A stretch of DNA of 48,777 bases from Bacillota bacterium (GTDB taxonomy: Bacteria; Bacillota; Clostridia; Peptostreptococcales; Anaerovoracaceae). The stretch is taken from the NCBI GenBank assembly GCA_023415235.1, contig JAEZLP010000050.1, positions 1 through 48,777 of the forward strand, written 5' to 3'. Within the stretch, counting starts at the first letter, position 1. The number at the start of each line of letters is the position of its first letter. The notes under the pieces were generated by a model. It was not told where the DNA came from. It worked only from the letters and a program-made list of their open reading frames with translations, and ran no database searches. The translations under genes and the position numbers were made by a program. Shown here piece by piece: positions 25,757 to 33,783 of this stretch.

Positions 25757-25785
25757 AATTATTATAATATAAAACAGGATATTAT
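25757..25785 (-). promoter_or_regulatory. Possible promoter of the ftsE operon
   Basis: The minus strand upstream of ftsE contains TATAAT in the AT-rich stretch near 25759-25767 with TTCAAT about 17 bases upstream. The -35 is poor. The sequence AATTTGTAG is directly repeated near 25735-25760. Coordinates are approximate. Confidence 0.35.
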
Positions 25786-25825
25786 TGAAGCCCTTCTTAC
25801 ATTACAAATACATTACATTTATTTC

Positions 25826-26593
25826 CTATCGACAGAAAAACATGGCGGTTGTCAGTTCCCCAAAAGGCGCCTGCAATGCGGTCTTGACTTCGCCTATCGC
25901 GTACGGAATGCGACAGTTGTATTCGGCGGTATAGATCAGTTCAGGGCTGATCAAAGGCAGAAAAAGCGGTTTTTTTATGCTCAGGAAGTCCAGCAGCTGG
26001 CGACGGTTGACCCCCCTGTTCATTTTGTTGATTACGAAAATAATCTCCCGTTTGTCCGTTTCCAAAGCCTTCAATCGGCTGAGAGTATTGTATCCTTCCA
26101 GCATTTTTGACGGCATGGGATCGATTACAGCGATAATCCGGTCCATGCAAAGAAGCAACTGGCAATCCTGGTCCGTTTCAGCGGGCACGTCACAGAGAAT
26201 CACATCACCCCGGGTGTGGCTGATCAGTCTGAGCTTCTGCTCAAAGGAAAGGCTGATTTTCTCCTCCTCGGGGGTACGGAGCACCCAATTGATCCCCTCG
26301 TCCATGTTTCTCCAGCCCCGGATGATCTTTTTCTCCTGCAGTGCACTGTAAAAATAGTTCCAAGCCCTTCCTGCAAATCGCTTGTCCATTCCGAAGGAAT
26401 CATAAAGTGAACCCTTTCCAAGCTCCACCACAGCAGGGCTGTGCTTGCCAGTATTGGCCAGATATCTGGCTAAGCATCCGGTGAGAAAACTGGTTCCTGC
26501 GCTTTTTGAGATCCCCGTGACAGCCACCTTCCATTGATCATATTCATCGTGGTTCTCAATGAGGGGCGCCTCCCTGGAAAGAATTCGTTCCAA
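25826..26593 (-). CDS. MinD/ParA-like protein with a degenerate P-loop
   Basis: 255 residues from the TTG at 26593. It looks like a SIMIBI-class (MinD/CpaE-like) protein: KVAVTGISKSAGTSFLTGCL (about 22-41) occupies the deviant Walker A position, but the GKT/S core is replaced by SAGTS; HTRGDVILCDVPAETDQD fits the switch II Asp strand, and EIIFVINKM fits the NKxD-like base strand. Binding and hydrolysis of ATP are therefore doubtful. The TTG start has GGGAGG eight bases upstream, and a promoter -10 lies at 26614-26619, so the ATG at 26623 would be upstream of the transcript. It follows no pilus or division genes; a PrcB-domain gene lies upstream on the same strand. Function unknown. Confidence 0.6.
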   Translation of the reverse strand: MERILSREAPLIENHDEYDQWKVAVTGISKSAGTSFLTGCLARYLANTGKHSPAVVELGKGSLYDSFGMDKRFAGRAWNYFYSALQEKKIIRGWRNMDEGINWVLRTPEEEKISLSFEQKLRLISHTRGDVILCDVPAETDQDCQLLLCMDRIIAVIDPMPSKMLEGYNTLSRLKALETDKREIIFVINKMNRGVNRRQLLDFLSIKKPLFLPLISPELIYTAEYNCRIPYAIGEVKTALQAPFGELTTAMFFCR

Positions 26594-26613
26594 TCCGATC
26601 ACCTCCCGATTTA

Positions 26614-26642
26614 ACTTTACCATTTTTAAATATTTATGTCAA
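26614..26642 (-). promoter_or_regulatory. Promoter of the MinD-like gene
   Basis: Minus strand TTGACA (26642-26637), 17-nt spacer, TAAAGT (26619-26614). Expected start of transcription near 26607, inside the longest ORF, supporting the TTG start at 26593. Confidence 0.7.
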
Positions 26643-26794
26643 TTTATGGATTGTATGGGCAAAAAATAAATTCACTGAAACTGCCGGCAAAGGCGTTCCT
26701 GCCTGCAGCAGGCTGGAAGAATCAGCCCTCTGCCGTTATGACAAGACGGCTCTACCGGCAATTCCAAGAATCTGAATCAATATGTGAAGCATGC

Positions 26795-27271
26795 CTACTC
26801 TTCGTATTGCACCTTCAGCTCGATCTGATCCGGTAAAAAGGTCAGATCCGTTTCCGCAACCTGGAGCGGATAGGTCAATACCTGAGTCAACGCTGTACCG
26901 GGCTGCGGGTCTTTGAATACAGTGTATACCTTAAGAGTTTTGATACCGTCCTCTTCCGAAACCGTCATCTTGTCGATTGCAATCTCATATCCGGAGGTTG
27001 GTTTTTCTCCCCTTGAGGCGATTACGTAGATCTTGTCGTCAACAACGCATGCCAAAGCACGTTCCAGGGCGCGGTACTCAGGGATTACCTGGCTTGCGAT
27101 CTGCTGAGGATAATCCGTTTCCCCTAACACTTTATAACTCACCTTATCATCACCTTTAAAAAACATCATCCCTGCCACGACTGCGGCAATTACAACTATG
27201 ATAATAACGATTATGATCAGCATTCTTCCACTCGGCTTACGCATTTTCTTGATTACACCTGTCTTACTCAC
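26795..27271 (-). CDS. Membrane-anchored PrcB C-terminal-domain protein
   Basis: About 158 residues. A basic N-terminus (IKKMRKPSGR) leads to one TM helix (MLIIIVIIIVVIAAVVAGMMFF), then an outside domain ending in RGEKPTSGYEIAIDKMTV and TQVLTYPLQVAE, which matches the PrcB_C pattern (a GxxPTxGY turn and a final tyP strand), a domain first noted in a protease-complex subunit. Its job here is unknown; ctpA is in a nearby operon. Start is uncertain: GTG at 27271 (GGGAG eight bases upstream) or TTG at 27277. The Shine-Dalgarno sequence can pair with a perfect complement upstream, see the hairpin feature. Confidence 0.68.
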   Translation of the reverse strand: MSKTGVIKKMRKPSGRMLIIIVIIIVVIAAVVAGMMFFKGDDKVSYKVLGETDYPQQIASQVIPEYRALERALACVVDDKIYVIASRGEKPTSGYEIAIDKMTVSEEDGIKTLKVYTVFKDPQPGTALTQVLTYPLQVAETDLTFLPDQIELKVQYEE

Positions 27272-27279
27272 AATCAAAA

Positions 27280-27322
27280 CTCCCTCCTGCTAGTTTTTAT
27301 TAAAATCTATTCATGGAGGGAG
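27280..27322 (-). promoter_or_regulatory. Hairpin sequestering the RBS of the PrcB-like gene
   Basis: CTCCCTCC at 27280-27287 (the reverse complement of the minus-strand RBS GGAGGGAG) is matched by GGAGGGAG at 27315-27322. In the minus-strand RNA the upstream CUCCCUCC can pair over eight GC-rich bases with the Shine-Dalgarno sequence across a 27-nt loop, which would hide the ribosome site. Confidence 0.55.
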
Positions 27323-27393
27323 CTTATTATTCGTACTATTTTTAAGCTCTCAACCGCTTTGGCGGGGAAAGCCGGTTCCTTTTCATTTCCTGT

Positions 27394-28320
27394 CTACAGG
27401 CTTTTCACAGCGGCTATGATTGCTTCCGAAGTCAGACCGTATTTTGTCATCAGCTCAGCCGGTTTTCCTGATTCTCCAAAGGTATCTTGAAGACCCACAA
27501 AGGACATTTTTGTCATGCAGCTTGTAACGACCACCTCGGCAACGGCGGAACCCAGCCCGCCGAAAACGGAATGCTCCTCGGCTGTAACGATCCCCTTGGT
27601 TTCCTTGGCCGCCTTTACAATGATATCCTTGTCGATGGGCTTGATGGTATGCATATCGATGACTCTAAGGCTGACGCCTTCCTGCTCCAGCGCTTCCGCC
27701 GCCGCCATGGCTTCGTTGACCATGACTCCCGTCGCGATGACGGTGTAATCCTTCCCGTCTCTGACACACATGCCCTTTCCGATCTCCACCTTGCTGTCTT
27801 CCTCATAAATACCAGGAACAGCGGCTCTTCCCAGTCTCACATAAACGGGTCCGTCCAGAGCGGCTGCCTGCCGGATGAGCTTTTTCGCGGACATACCGTC
27901 TCCGGGACTGATTACGATCATTCCCGGTATTGTTCTCATCAGGGCTATATCCTCTATGGTTTGATGGCTTCCGCCGTCCTCTCCCACCGTAATGCCTGCA
28001 TGGGTGGCACAGATTTTCACATTTGCTCTGGTGTAACCGATGGAATTCCGGATGATCTCAAAGGCTCTTCCGGCGGCAAACATGGCAAAGGTGCTGGCAA
28101 ACACGATCTTTCCGGAATGGGCTAGTCCGGCTGCCACACCGTAAAGGTTCTGCTCGGAGATTCCCATATTGAAGAATCTGTCCCCGTATTTTCCCGCAAA
28201 TTGTGCAGTCATCGTAGATTTGGACAAATCTGCATCCAGTACAACAATATTCTTGTTTTCTTCACCCAGCTCAAGGAGCACCTCCCCATAAGCCTGTCTC
28301 GTTGCCATCTTTTCCGACAT
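27394..28320 (-). CDS. Transketolase, C-terminal subunit
   Basis: Second half of a split transketolase, 308 residues: pyrimidine-binding domain (residues 1-170, with ATRQAYGEVLLEL, MGISEQNLYGVAAGLA, where the conserved Glu contacts the thiazolium cofactor, and ITVGEDGGSHQTIEDIALMR) and the C-terminal domain (GIVTAEEHSVFGGLGSAVAEVV). Works with the N-terminal subunit to move two-carbon units in the pentose phosphate pathway. The ATG at 28320 shares an A with the stop codon of the partner gene (TAATG), and GGAGG lies nine bases before it. A weak GC-rich inverted repeat lies just downstream near 27355-27380. Confidence 0.92.
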   Translation of the reverse strand: MSEKMATRQAYGEVLLELGEENKNIVVLDADLSKSTMTAQFAGKYGDRFFNMGISEQNLYGVAAGLAHSGKIVFASTFAMFAAGRAFEIIRNSIGYTRANVKICATHAGITVGEDGGSHQTIEDIALMRTIPGMIVISPGDGMSAKKLIRQAAALDGPVYVRLGRAAVPGIYEEDSKVEIGKGMCVRDGKDYTVIATGVMVNEAMAAAEALEQEGVSLRVIDMHTIKPIDKDIIVKAAKETKGIVTAEEHSVFGGLGSAVAEVVVTSCMTKMSFVGLQDTFGESGKPAELMTKYGLTSEAIIAAVKSL

Positions 28321-29144
28321 TACCATTCACCTCCCAATTCCGCAACGGCTTTTTTCGCTTCCTCCTCATTCGGAGCCTTTCCATGCCAGCCCGCATTGTT
28401 CTCCATAAAGGAGACTCCTTTGCCCTTGGCTGTTTTAGCTATGATCGCGGTAGGCTTGCCCTTGGTTGTTCTGGCCTCCGCCAATGCGCCCACGATTTCC
28501 TCCATATTATGGCCGTCGATCCTGATCACATGAAAACCGAAGCTTTTGAATTTTTCGTCAACCGGGGTAACAGTCATTACCTCGTCGTTTTTCCCGTCTA
28601 TTTGAAGGCCGTTCCAGTCAATAATCGCCGCCAGGTTATCCAGCTTGTAATGGGCCGCCGCCATGGCCGCCTCCCAAACGATCCCCTCCTGCAGCTCTCC
28701 GTCGCCCAGCATCGCATAAATTCTCGCCTGTTTCCCATCTAGTTTGTTTGCGATAGCCATACCGACAGCTGCGGAAAAGCCCTGACCCAGAGAGCCTGTT
28801 GACATTTCTACGCCGGGCACCTTCTTCATATCAGGATGACCCTGCAGCTTTGATCCTATTTTTCGAAATGTGGTCAGTTCCTCCTTGGGAAAAAATCCCC
28901 TATGAGCCAGAGTCGCGTAAAGGACCGGGGTCGCATGTCCTTTTGAAAGCACAAACTTATCCCTGTCTTCCTTTTTCGGATTTGCAGGATCAATATTCAA
29001 TTCGTGAAAATATAAAACAGTCATGATATCTGCCGCGGAAAGCGATCCTCCCGGATGTCCCGAACCCGCATGATACGTTTCCTTGATGATGTCGACTCTG
29101 ATGTCACGAGCAATTTTCTTCAGTTTTTCATAATCAACCGCCAT
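28320..29144 (-). CDS. Transketolase, N-terminal subunit
   Basis: First half of the split transketolase, 274 residues: thiamine diphosphate-binding domain with GSGHPGGSLSAADIMTVLYF, SKGHATPVLYATLAH, STGSLGQGFSAAVGMAIA and the metal/ThDP motif GDGELQEGIVWEAAMAAAHYKLDNL ending in DWNGLQIDG. The two-gene form is usual in Clostridia and archaea. It starts three bases after the tagA-like stop, so pentose metabolism is transcribed together with wall polymer genes here. Confidence 0.93.
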   Translation of the reverse strand: MAVDYEKLKKIARDIRVDIIKETYHAGSGHPGGSLSAADIMTVLYFHELNIDPANPKKEDRDKFVLSKGHATPVLYATLAHRGFFPKEELTTFRKIGSKLQGHPDMKKVPGVEMSTGSLGQGFSAAVGMAIANKLDGKQARIYAMLGDGELQEGIVWEAAMAAAHYKLDNLAAIIDWNGLQIDGKNDEVMTVTPVDEKFKSFGFHVIRIDGHNMEEIVGALAEARTTKGKPTAIIAKTAKGKGVSFMENNAGWHGKAPNEEEAKKAVAELGGEW

Positions 29145-29147
29145 ACT

Positions 29148-29909
29148 TTATTTCCCTCCTCTGAGTCTGCTTACAGCAACCTTAATGATAAAATGCGGCA
29201 ACGCCGCCATTCTTTTATATCTGCTTGGCTCCTGAATCAGCCGATATAACCATTCCAGCCCATGTTTCCGGTAAAATTCCGGGGCCCGTTTCAGAGTGCC
29301 TGCCCAGACGTCAAGACTTCCGCCGACTCCGATGGCTCCCTTGACCTTAAGTTCCTCTCTCCAGCGGGATACAAATTTCTCCTGTTTTGGCGACCCCAGC
29401 GCAACGCAGAGGAAGTCGGCTCCGGAGCCATTGATGATCTCAACGATTTCCTTTTCATCCGCTTCTTTGAAATACCCATGATGGGTTCCTGCGACTGCAA
29501 GCTGCTTGTATTTTTCCCTCATTCGTCCGGCAGCCAGCTCCGCAATCCCGGGAGTTTCCCCATTGGAGGGCTTGCTCCCCAGAAAAAAGATGGATTGGCC
29601 CGTCTCCTCCAAATATCCCAGGATGTTTTCAAGAAAATCGATCCCAGTTACCCTCTCTTTCAAAGGCATATTCATAATCCGGGAAGCGTAGACCAGCCCG
29701 ATCCCATCCGGGATGACCAGGTCCGCCTCTTCAATAATATGCTTCAGCTCCGGATCTTTTGTAGCATTTACGATGATTTCCGAATTGGGAGTTACGATGA
29801 GGCTGCAGCCCTGACTTTTCATCATTTCCCGAAATATCTCCATCGCTTCCCTGCTGTCCACCATGTCAACGGGGACGCCCAGGAATCTGGTTCTTTTATT
29901 GCTTGGCAT
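29148..29909 (-). CDS. tagA: WecG/TagA/CpsF family glycosyltransferase
   Basis: GT26 enzyme of 253 residues that adds N-acetylmannosamine(uronic acid)-type sugars to an undecaprenyl-linked precursor at the inner membrane face. Motifs: RFLGVPVDMVD, LIVTPNSEIIV, IPDGIGLVYASR with the conserved Asp, IFFLGSKPSNG, CVALGSPKQEKFVSRWREEL, GVGGSLDVWAG and the C-terminal RAPEFYRKHGLEWLYRLIQE, which ends in basic residues. ATG 29909 has AAAGGA eight bases upstream and follows the csaB stop by four bases. Next to csaB, it likely builds a secondary wall polymer. Confidence 0.9.
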   Translation of the reverse strand: MPSNKRTRFLGVPVDMVDSREAMEIFREMMKSQGCSLIVTPNSEIIVNATKDPELKHIIEEADLVIPDGIGLVYASRIMNMPLKERVTGIDFLENILGYLEETGQSIFFLGSKPSNGETPGIAELAAGRMREKYKQLAVAGTHHGYFKEADEKEIVEIINGSGADFLCVALGSPKQEKFVSRWREELKVKGAIGVGGSLDVWAGTLKRAPEFYRKHGLEWLYRLIQEPSRYKRMAALPHFIIKVAVSRLRGGK

Positions 29910-29913
29910 AGTT

Positions 29914-31038
29914 TCATTCCTTTGTTTCATAGTATTTCCGATCCTGCTTCATCAACTCCTGGATCAGATCCTCATTGGTATCCAGTTTCTTGATCAGCAC
30001 CCGGATACGATCCTTTACCCTCGCTCTTATAGTTTCAGCTCGGGATACGGTTCTGTCAAACTCCTCGATAAAAAAGTCGTTTTTAAAGTCATATACGCTG
30101 CACATGGCTTTCAGATCGATGGAATGCATAAAGGAATTGATCTTAGGATCGTAGGAAATCGCAATCATAGGTACTTCCATGATTGCTGCGTGGATCAGCG
30201 CATGGAGCCTGACTCCCACCAATATATCCATGTTTCCGATAATGCTGAGCATCTCATCTGTCAGATATTTATGTTTAATGCAGCATATCCCGCTGCCCAA
30301 TCTTTTCTCAATCTCCTCGATCACCGCCATATCCTCGGAATAATGAAACGGGATCAGCACAATCTGCGCCCGATATTCCTCCATAAGCCGTCGGATGGAA
30401 ATACACAGCTCGTCCACGAAATTGCTGTCCGTCTTTTTTTCACGGATGGCAAAGCCTACCGTCATCCGGTCGGGATCCGGTTTGAAGCCCTCCTTAATGA
30501 GGATTTCCCTGCCGATTGACAAGTCCGCTTTTCTGATTCTAAGAACCGGGTCTGCGGTAACGATGATTTTTTCTCCTTTTACGCCGATCTCGATGAGCAG
30601 CTCCCTGGAGGCTTCATCTCTGACAACGATGCCTTGTACATAGCGCAGGGTGGCAGCTGTCAGCCTTCGATTGATTTTGGAAAGGATCGGTCCGATTCCC
30701 TGGCTGTATATGAATACCTTCTTTCTGAAAAGAAAGGCCGCCCACATGATCATCAGGTAATAGAGTATGCTTTTTTTACTCGTCACATCCTGTAGGAGAC
30801 TCCCGCCTCCGCTGATGAGAAGATCGCATTTTTTTATGGCTTTAATAATAGCCGTTGCGGATTTTCGGTTGACGGAGAACACCCCGTATTTCTGGGCGGT
30901 AAAATCCGGATTCTGTGATAATACGGTAATTTCAATGTTGTCAAGCCTGCCGCGCAGATTGTCCACCACGGCGCGGAGAATGGATTCATCCCCTATGTTG
31001 TTAAATCCGTAATAACCGGAAATCAGTATTCGAACCAT
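29914..31038 (-). CDS. csaB: Polysaccharide pyruvyl transferase CsaB
   Basis: Adds a pyruvate ketal to secondary cell wall polymers, the modification bound by SLH domains of S-layer proteins. The 374-residue protein starts ILISGYYGFNNIGDESILRA, the CsaB hallmark (G-x-x-G-x-x-N-x-G-D-E), and has LISGGGSLLQDVTS, IYSQGIGPI, and in the second half GFAIREKK, MDILVGVRLHALIHAAI and VPMIAISYDPKI, the conserved glycosyltransferase-like segments. Its ATG directly follows the stop of the DUF5693 gene. The assignment is strong; no SLH protein gene is in the window. Confidence 0.93.
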   Translation of the reverse strand: MVRILISGYYGFNNIGDESILRAVVDNLRGRLDNIEITVLSQNPDFTAQKYGVFSVNRKSATAIIKAIKKCDLLISGGGSLLQDVTSKKSILYYLMIMWAAFLFRKKVFIYSQGIGPILSKINRRLTAATLRYVQGIVVRDEASRELLIEIGVKGEKIIVTADPVLRIRKADLSIGREILIKEGFKPDPDRMTVGFAIREKKTDSNFVDELCISIRRLMEEYRAQIVLIPFHYSEDMAVIEEIEKRLGSGICCIKHKYLTDEMLSIIGNMDILVGVRLHALIHAAIMEVPMIAISYDPKINSFMHSIDLKAMCSVYDFKNDFFIEEFDRTVSRAETIRARVKDRIRVLIKKLDTNEDLIQELMKQDRKYYETKE

Positions 31039-33210
31039 TTAAACTATCTGCCTTTCCAGCTTTTTATAAACTGCATGTCCTGCTTCGAAAATCAGGATTC
31101 CGATGATTCCGATGATAATCCCGAACAGGAGGGAATATCCCGTTCTGACAAAGCCAAGATAAAGCGGCGTCCTGATATGCATAAAGGTGTTGGCCACCGA
31201 AGTCATGCCGATGACCGAGGCCAGCCCGAAAAGGATCGGCCAAAGCTTGAATTTTCGTATGGAGGTGTAAACCAGCATCATGACGGAGGGGAAGGCGAAA
31301 AGGAACTCCTTGGTCCTCGGTCTTGCCAGAAGATCGTCCTCCAATGCGTTTCTGAATATCATCTCAAGGTTGGAAACCTGAATGGAGGAATCGTGTCCGG
31401 TTCTCTCAATGTAATAATAGCCGACTCCCAAAAGGATTACTCCCAGAATCACCATCCATACCTTGATGCTGGCATTCATCATCTCTTTCAAATCCTCATA
31501 TTCCAACGTTCCCGGGTATCGTTTGCTTTTCCCGAAGCCGTAGTACGCCAGATAGGCTGCGATATAGAATGCGAGAGGAAGCAGCTGCGCCAGTTTAACT
31601 CCCCGGAAAATGTCGATCTCAAGCATGTAATTCACCGAGGAGATCGGGGCAGCCGTCATAAGCCCTCCGATCAGGGACAGCACAACGCTGCATGCCAAAG
31701 TAACGATTCCAAGACCGACGATCTTAGTCAGACGCTCCGATCGGTCCAGGGTGTCGGCGAATTCCTTGCTCTGTTTCACGATAAACAGGGTGGCTGCCGA
31801 CGGAAAGATGACCGCCGCTGCAAAGGCTGTGATCAATTCCGCATAGCCGGGCATAACCGCGTATGCTCCCGCCACGCCGAGAGCCCCAAGCAGGAACAAT
31901 CCTGCCTTGATTCTTCTTCCGATGGGAAGCAGGGTTCTGATCAGCAGCACTGCGGCGGCAACACAGCCAAGTGCCATGGCGACTTTAGCCAACAGACCCA
32001 CCTGATAGGCTTCCATGACGGAGGCCTTGTCCCCCAATCGGATATTATGCTCTGCCAGCCTTGTTTCCAGATTGGCAAACATGGTCCGATACTCCTTGGG
32101 ATCCGTTACATAAACGTGCTGATCCTTAAACTCCTTGATCGGCTTAAAATAAATCAATCTGACATTTCGTTCCACAACAGCCCGGAACAGGGTGTTTTCG
32201 ATTTCCTTCGCCCCCTCATAGCCGTAGTACTGGTAGCGATTCTGGATATAGTCCCAGACGCTGAAAATCCTCACTGCTTCATACCCGGTGCTTCTGACGA
32301 TGTCATTAACCCCGAACTGAAGGATATTCTGCAGCTGAGTTGTGTTTTCAATCAATCCGATGGTGGTGTTGTTTTCCGCAATAAAGTTACGGGCTTTCTC
32401 GATCCCCTCGTCATAGCCGATCACGCCTTCTCCGCCCACGATGATATATTCCGGAATCTTTCCCAGCGCTTTATATTCTTCTATTACAGCATTCGCGTAC
32501 TTCCCGTCGTTCCAGCCCTCATAGCTGGCCGTTCTAGGAATGATATCCATTCCTGCGTCCTGCACGATCCGCACCTTTTCGGGCAGCAGACCGAAATTGA
32601 TGTACATAAGCTTTGAGCTGATGATTTCATCCTTCTCCACAAAGCCCTTTTTCACCGAGCTCATATACTTGTATTTCTCGGTGTAGAGTGTCTGTTTTGC
32701 GGTACCGTTTAAAATCAGGTATCCGCCCCGGTCCGTTTCCCGGATCAGGTAGTTTTCAGGCTGATAGCGTTCTCTGACGCCTTCTGCGACAAAATTGAAG
32801 GCCTCGGCGGAAGCCGCTTCGATGAGAACGTCGAACCTGTCGTATCCAAATTCTTCAAGCTCCCGGATGAAATCCTCCGGATATCCGGCCTCCCAATCCG
32901 CATCCCTCATGATGATATCCATTACCGTTGCGCTGATTGGAAGATCTGAGTCCTCAACGAGACTGACCATGTTTTCCTCCGCAAGTCCCACCTTGGTAAT
33001 TCCCATCTTCCTGAATTCATTGAGCCACCATGAAATATCATGATCCGACTGGTCCGCCATCGCCTTGATTTCATTATAATCCAAAACGATATCGTAGGTT
33101 TTGTTCCTGCTTTCTACTGAAATCCTTCCCCCGATTGTGATAAATGAGACAAGTACAGCTGCGACAATGATGATCAATAAAATCTTATTCTCTTTGAATA
33201 GTAGTTTCAT
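31039..33210 (-). CDS. DUF5693 family membrane protein
   Basis: 723 residues. One N-terminal TM (LLIIIVAAVLVSFITIGG), then a soluble part of about 380 residues (residues 35-415) that looks like an alpha/beta barrel-type domain (repeated strand-helix units, e.g. GITKVGLAEENMV, FDVLIEAASAEAFNFV, IPEYIIVGGEGVIGYDEG), and about nine TM helices in the C-terminal half ending in KKLERQIV. Proteins of this family regularly sit before csaB and tagA; a role in secondary wall polymer assembly or export is inferred from that neighbourhood only. Its start ATG follows GGAAGG. Catalytic residues are not known to me. Confidence 0.8.
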   Translation of the reverse strand: MKLLFKENKILLIIIVAAVLVSFITIGGRISVESRNKTYDIVLDYNEIKAMADQSDHDISWWLNEFRKMGITKVGLAEENMVSLVEDSDLPISATVMDIIMRDADWEAGYPEDFIRELEEFGYDRFDVLIEAASAEAFNFVAEGVRERYQPENYLIRETDRGGYLILNGTAKQTLYTEKYKYMSSVKKGFVEKDEIISSKLMYINFGLLPEKVRIVQDAGMDIIPRTASYEGWNDGKYANAVIEEYKALGKIPEYIIVGGEGVIGYDEGIEKARNFIAENNTTIGLIENTTQLQNILQFGVNDIVRSTGYEAVRIFSVWDYIQNRYQYYGYEGAKEIENTLFRAVVERNVRLIYFKPIKEFKDQHVYVTDPKEYRTMFANLETRLAEHNIRLGDKASVMEAYQVGLLAKVAMALGCVAAAVLLIRTLLPIGRRIKAGLFLLGALGVAGAYAVMPGYAELITAFAAAVIFPSAATLFIVKQSKEFADTLDRSERLTKIVGLGIVTLACSVVLSLIGGLMTAAPISSVNYMLEIDIFRGVKLAQLLPLAFYIAAYLAYYGFGKSKRYPGTLEYEDLKEMMNASIKVWMVILGVILLGVGYYYIERTGHDSSIQVSNLEMIFRNALEDDLLARPRTKEFLFAFPSVMMLVYTSIRKFKLWPILFGLASVIGMTSVANTFMHIRTPLYLGFVRTGYSLLFGIIIGIIGILIFEAGHAVYKKLERQIV

Positions 33211-33232
33211 CCCCTGTATTCCTTCCTACGCG

Positions 33233-33280
33233 TAAAATAAGCTATTTTACATTGTACCTTTTTTTACCTTCGTAGTAAAT
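33233..33280 (-). promoter_or_regulatory. Promoter and palindrome before the DUF5693-csaB operon
   Basis: Minus strand TTTACT (33280-33275), 17-nt spacer, TACAAT (33257-33252), immediately followed by a perfect 8-3-8 palindrome (GTAAAATA 33233-33240, TATTTTAC 33244-33251) at the expected transcription start. The palindrome could be an operator. Confidence 0.5.
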
Positions 33281-33306
33281 AGCGGTAAACCGAAAATTGG
33301 ACAGAA

Positions 33307-33344
33307 TGTGAAAAAGCGAAAAGGATGAATCCTTTTCGCTTTGA
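33307..33344 (-). terminator. Terminator of the mazF/small exported protein operon
   Basis: Arms AAAGCGAAAAGG and CCTTTTCGCTTT (33313-33324 and 33331-33342) with loop ATGAAT, followed by UUUUUC in the minus-strand RNA. Confidence 0.75.
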
Positions 33345-33345
33345 T

Positions 33346-33774
33346 TTATTGAATTGAATATGCTCCTCGGACCATGACGAAAAGGTCCGTTGTCGCTTGG
33401 ATTCCTCGCCCGTCATCCTTCGGAACCAGAAGCAGATGGTTCTGACCGACACTCTGCCCGGTCATCAGGTCTTTTCCCGCCGTGATATCGGAAACGCCGT
33501 TGGCTCCGTTATCGATGGCTGTCGCCTCTCCGCTTCGGAGAATGATCTCAGTTCCGCTCTTTCCAAGCAGCTTCTGACCCGCCCTCACCTCGACTACCAC
33601 GTAGGTGCCGGCAGCTGTACCACTGCCTGAAATTCGGGCAATTTGACTGTCAACGTAGCTCTTTGTCACAATCGGGTCGCCTTCGGAGCCGGGTGTGTCC
33701 GCCGCAGCCGCAGCCGCTACCGTCACGGCAAATACTGAAAAAACGATAACCAAACCTGCTACTATTCTTTTCAT
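33346..33774 (-). CDS. Small exported protein of unknown function
   Basis: 142 residues with a clear signal peptide (KRIVAGLVIVFSVFAVTVAAAAAADTPG; cleavage probable near residue 24-26). The mature part is small and rich in Gly, Ser and Thr: SYVDSQIARI (short helix), GTYVVVEVRAGQKLLGKSGTEIILRSGEATAIDNGANGV split over two beta-like stretches, GKDLMTGQSVGQNHLLLVPKDDGRG and a final FVMVRGAY. I recall similar proteins with the GEATAIDN-GVSDITAGKDL pattern in other Clostridia, all uncharacterised. GGAGG lies five bases before the ATG, and the gene follows mazF by nine bases, so it is in the same transcript. Confidence 0.75.
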   Translation of the reverse strand: MKRIVAGLVIVFSVFAVTVAAAAAADTPGSEGDPIVTKSYVDSQIARISGSGTAAGTYVVVEVRAGQKLLGKSGTEIILRSGEATAIDNGANGVSDITAGKDLMTGQSVGQNHLLLVPKDDGRGIQATTDLFVMVRGAYSIQ

Positions 33775-33783
33775 CTGTTCCTC

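Noticed and set aside
26698..26716. Palindromic CCTGCCTGCAGCAGGC region as a terminator
   Set aside because: Stem is short and no T-tract follows on either strand.
31075..32616. 513-codon plus-strand ORF
   Set aside because: Exactly antisense to the DUF5693 gene; its translation is low-complexity (His, Gln, Asp-rich) with no domain, and no RBS or promoter precedes it.
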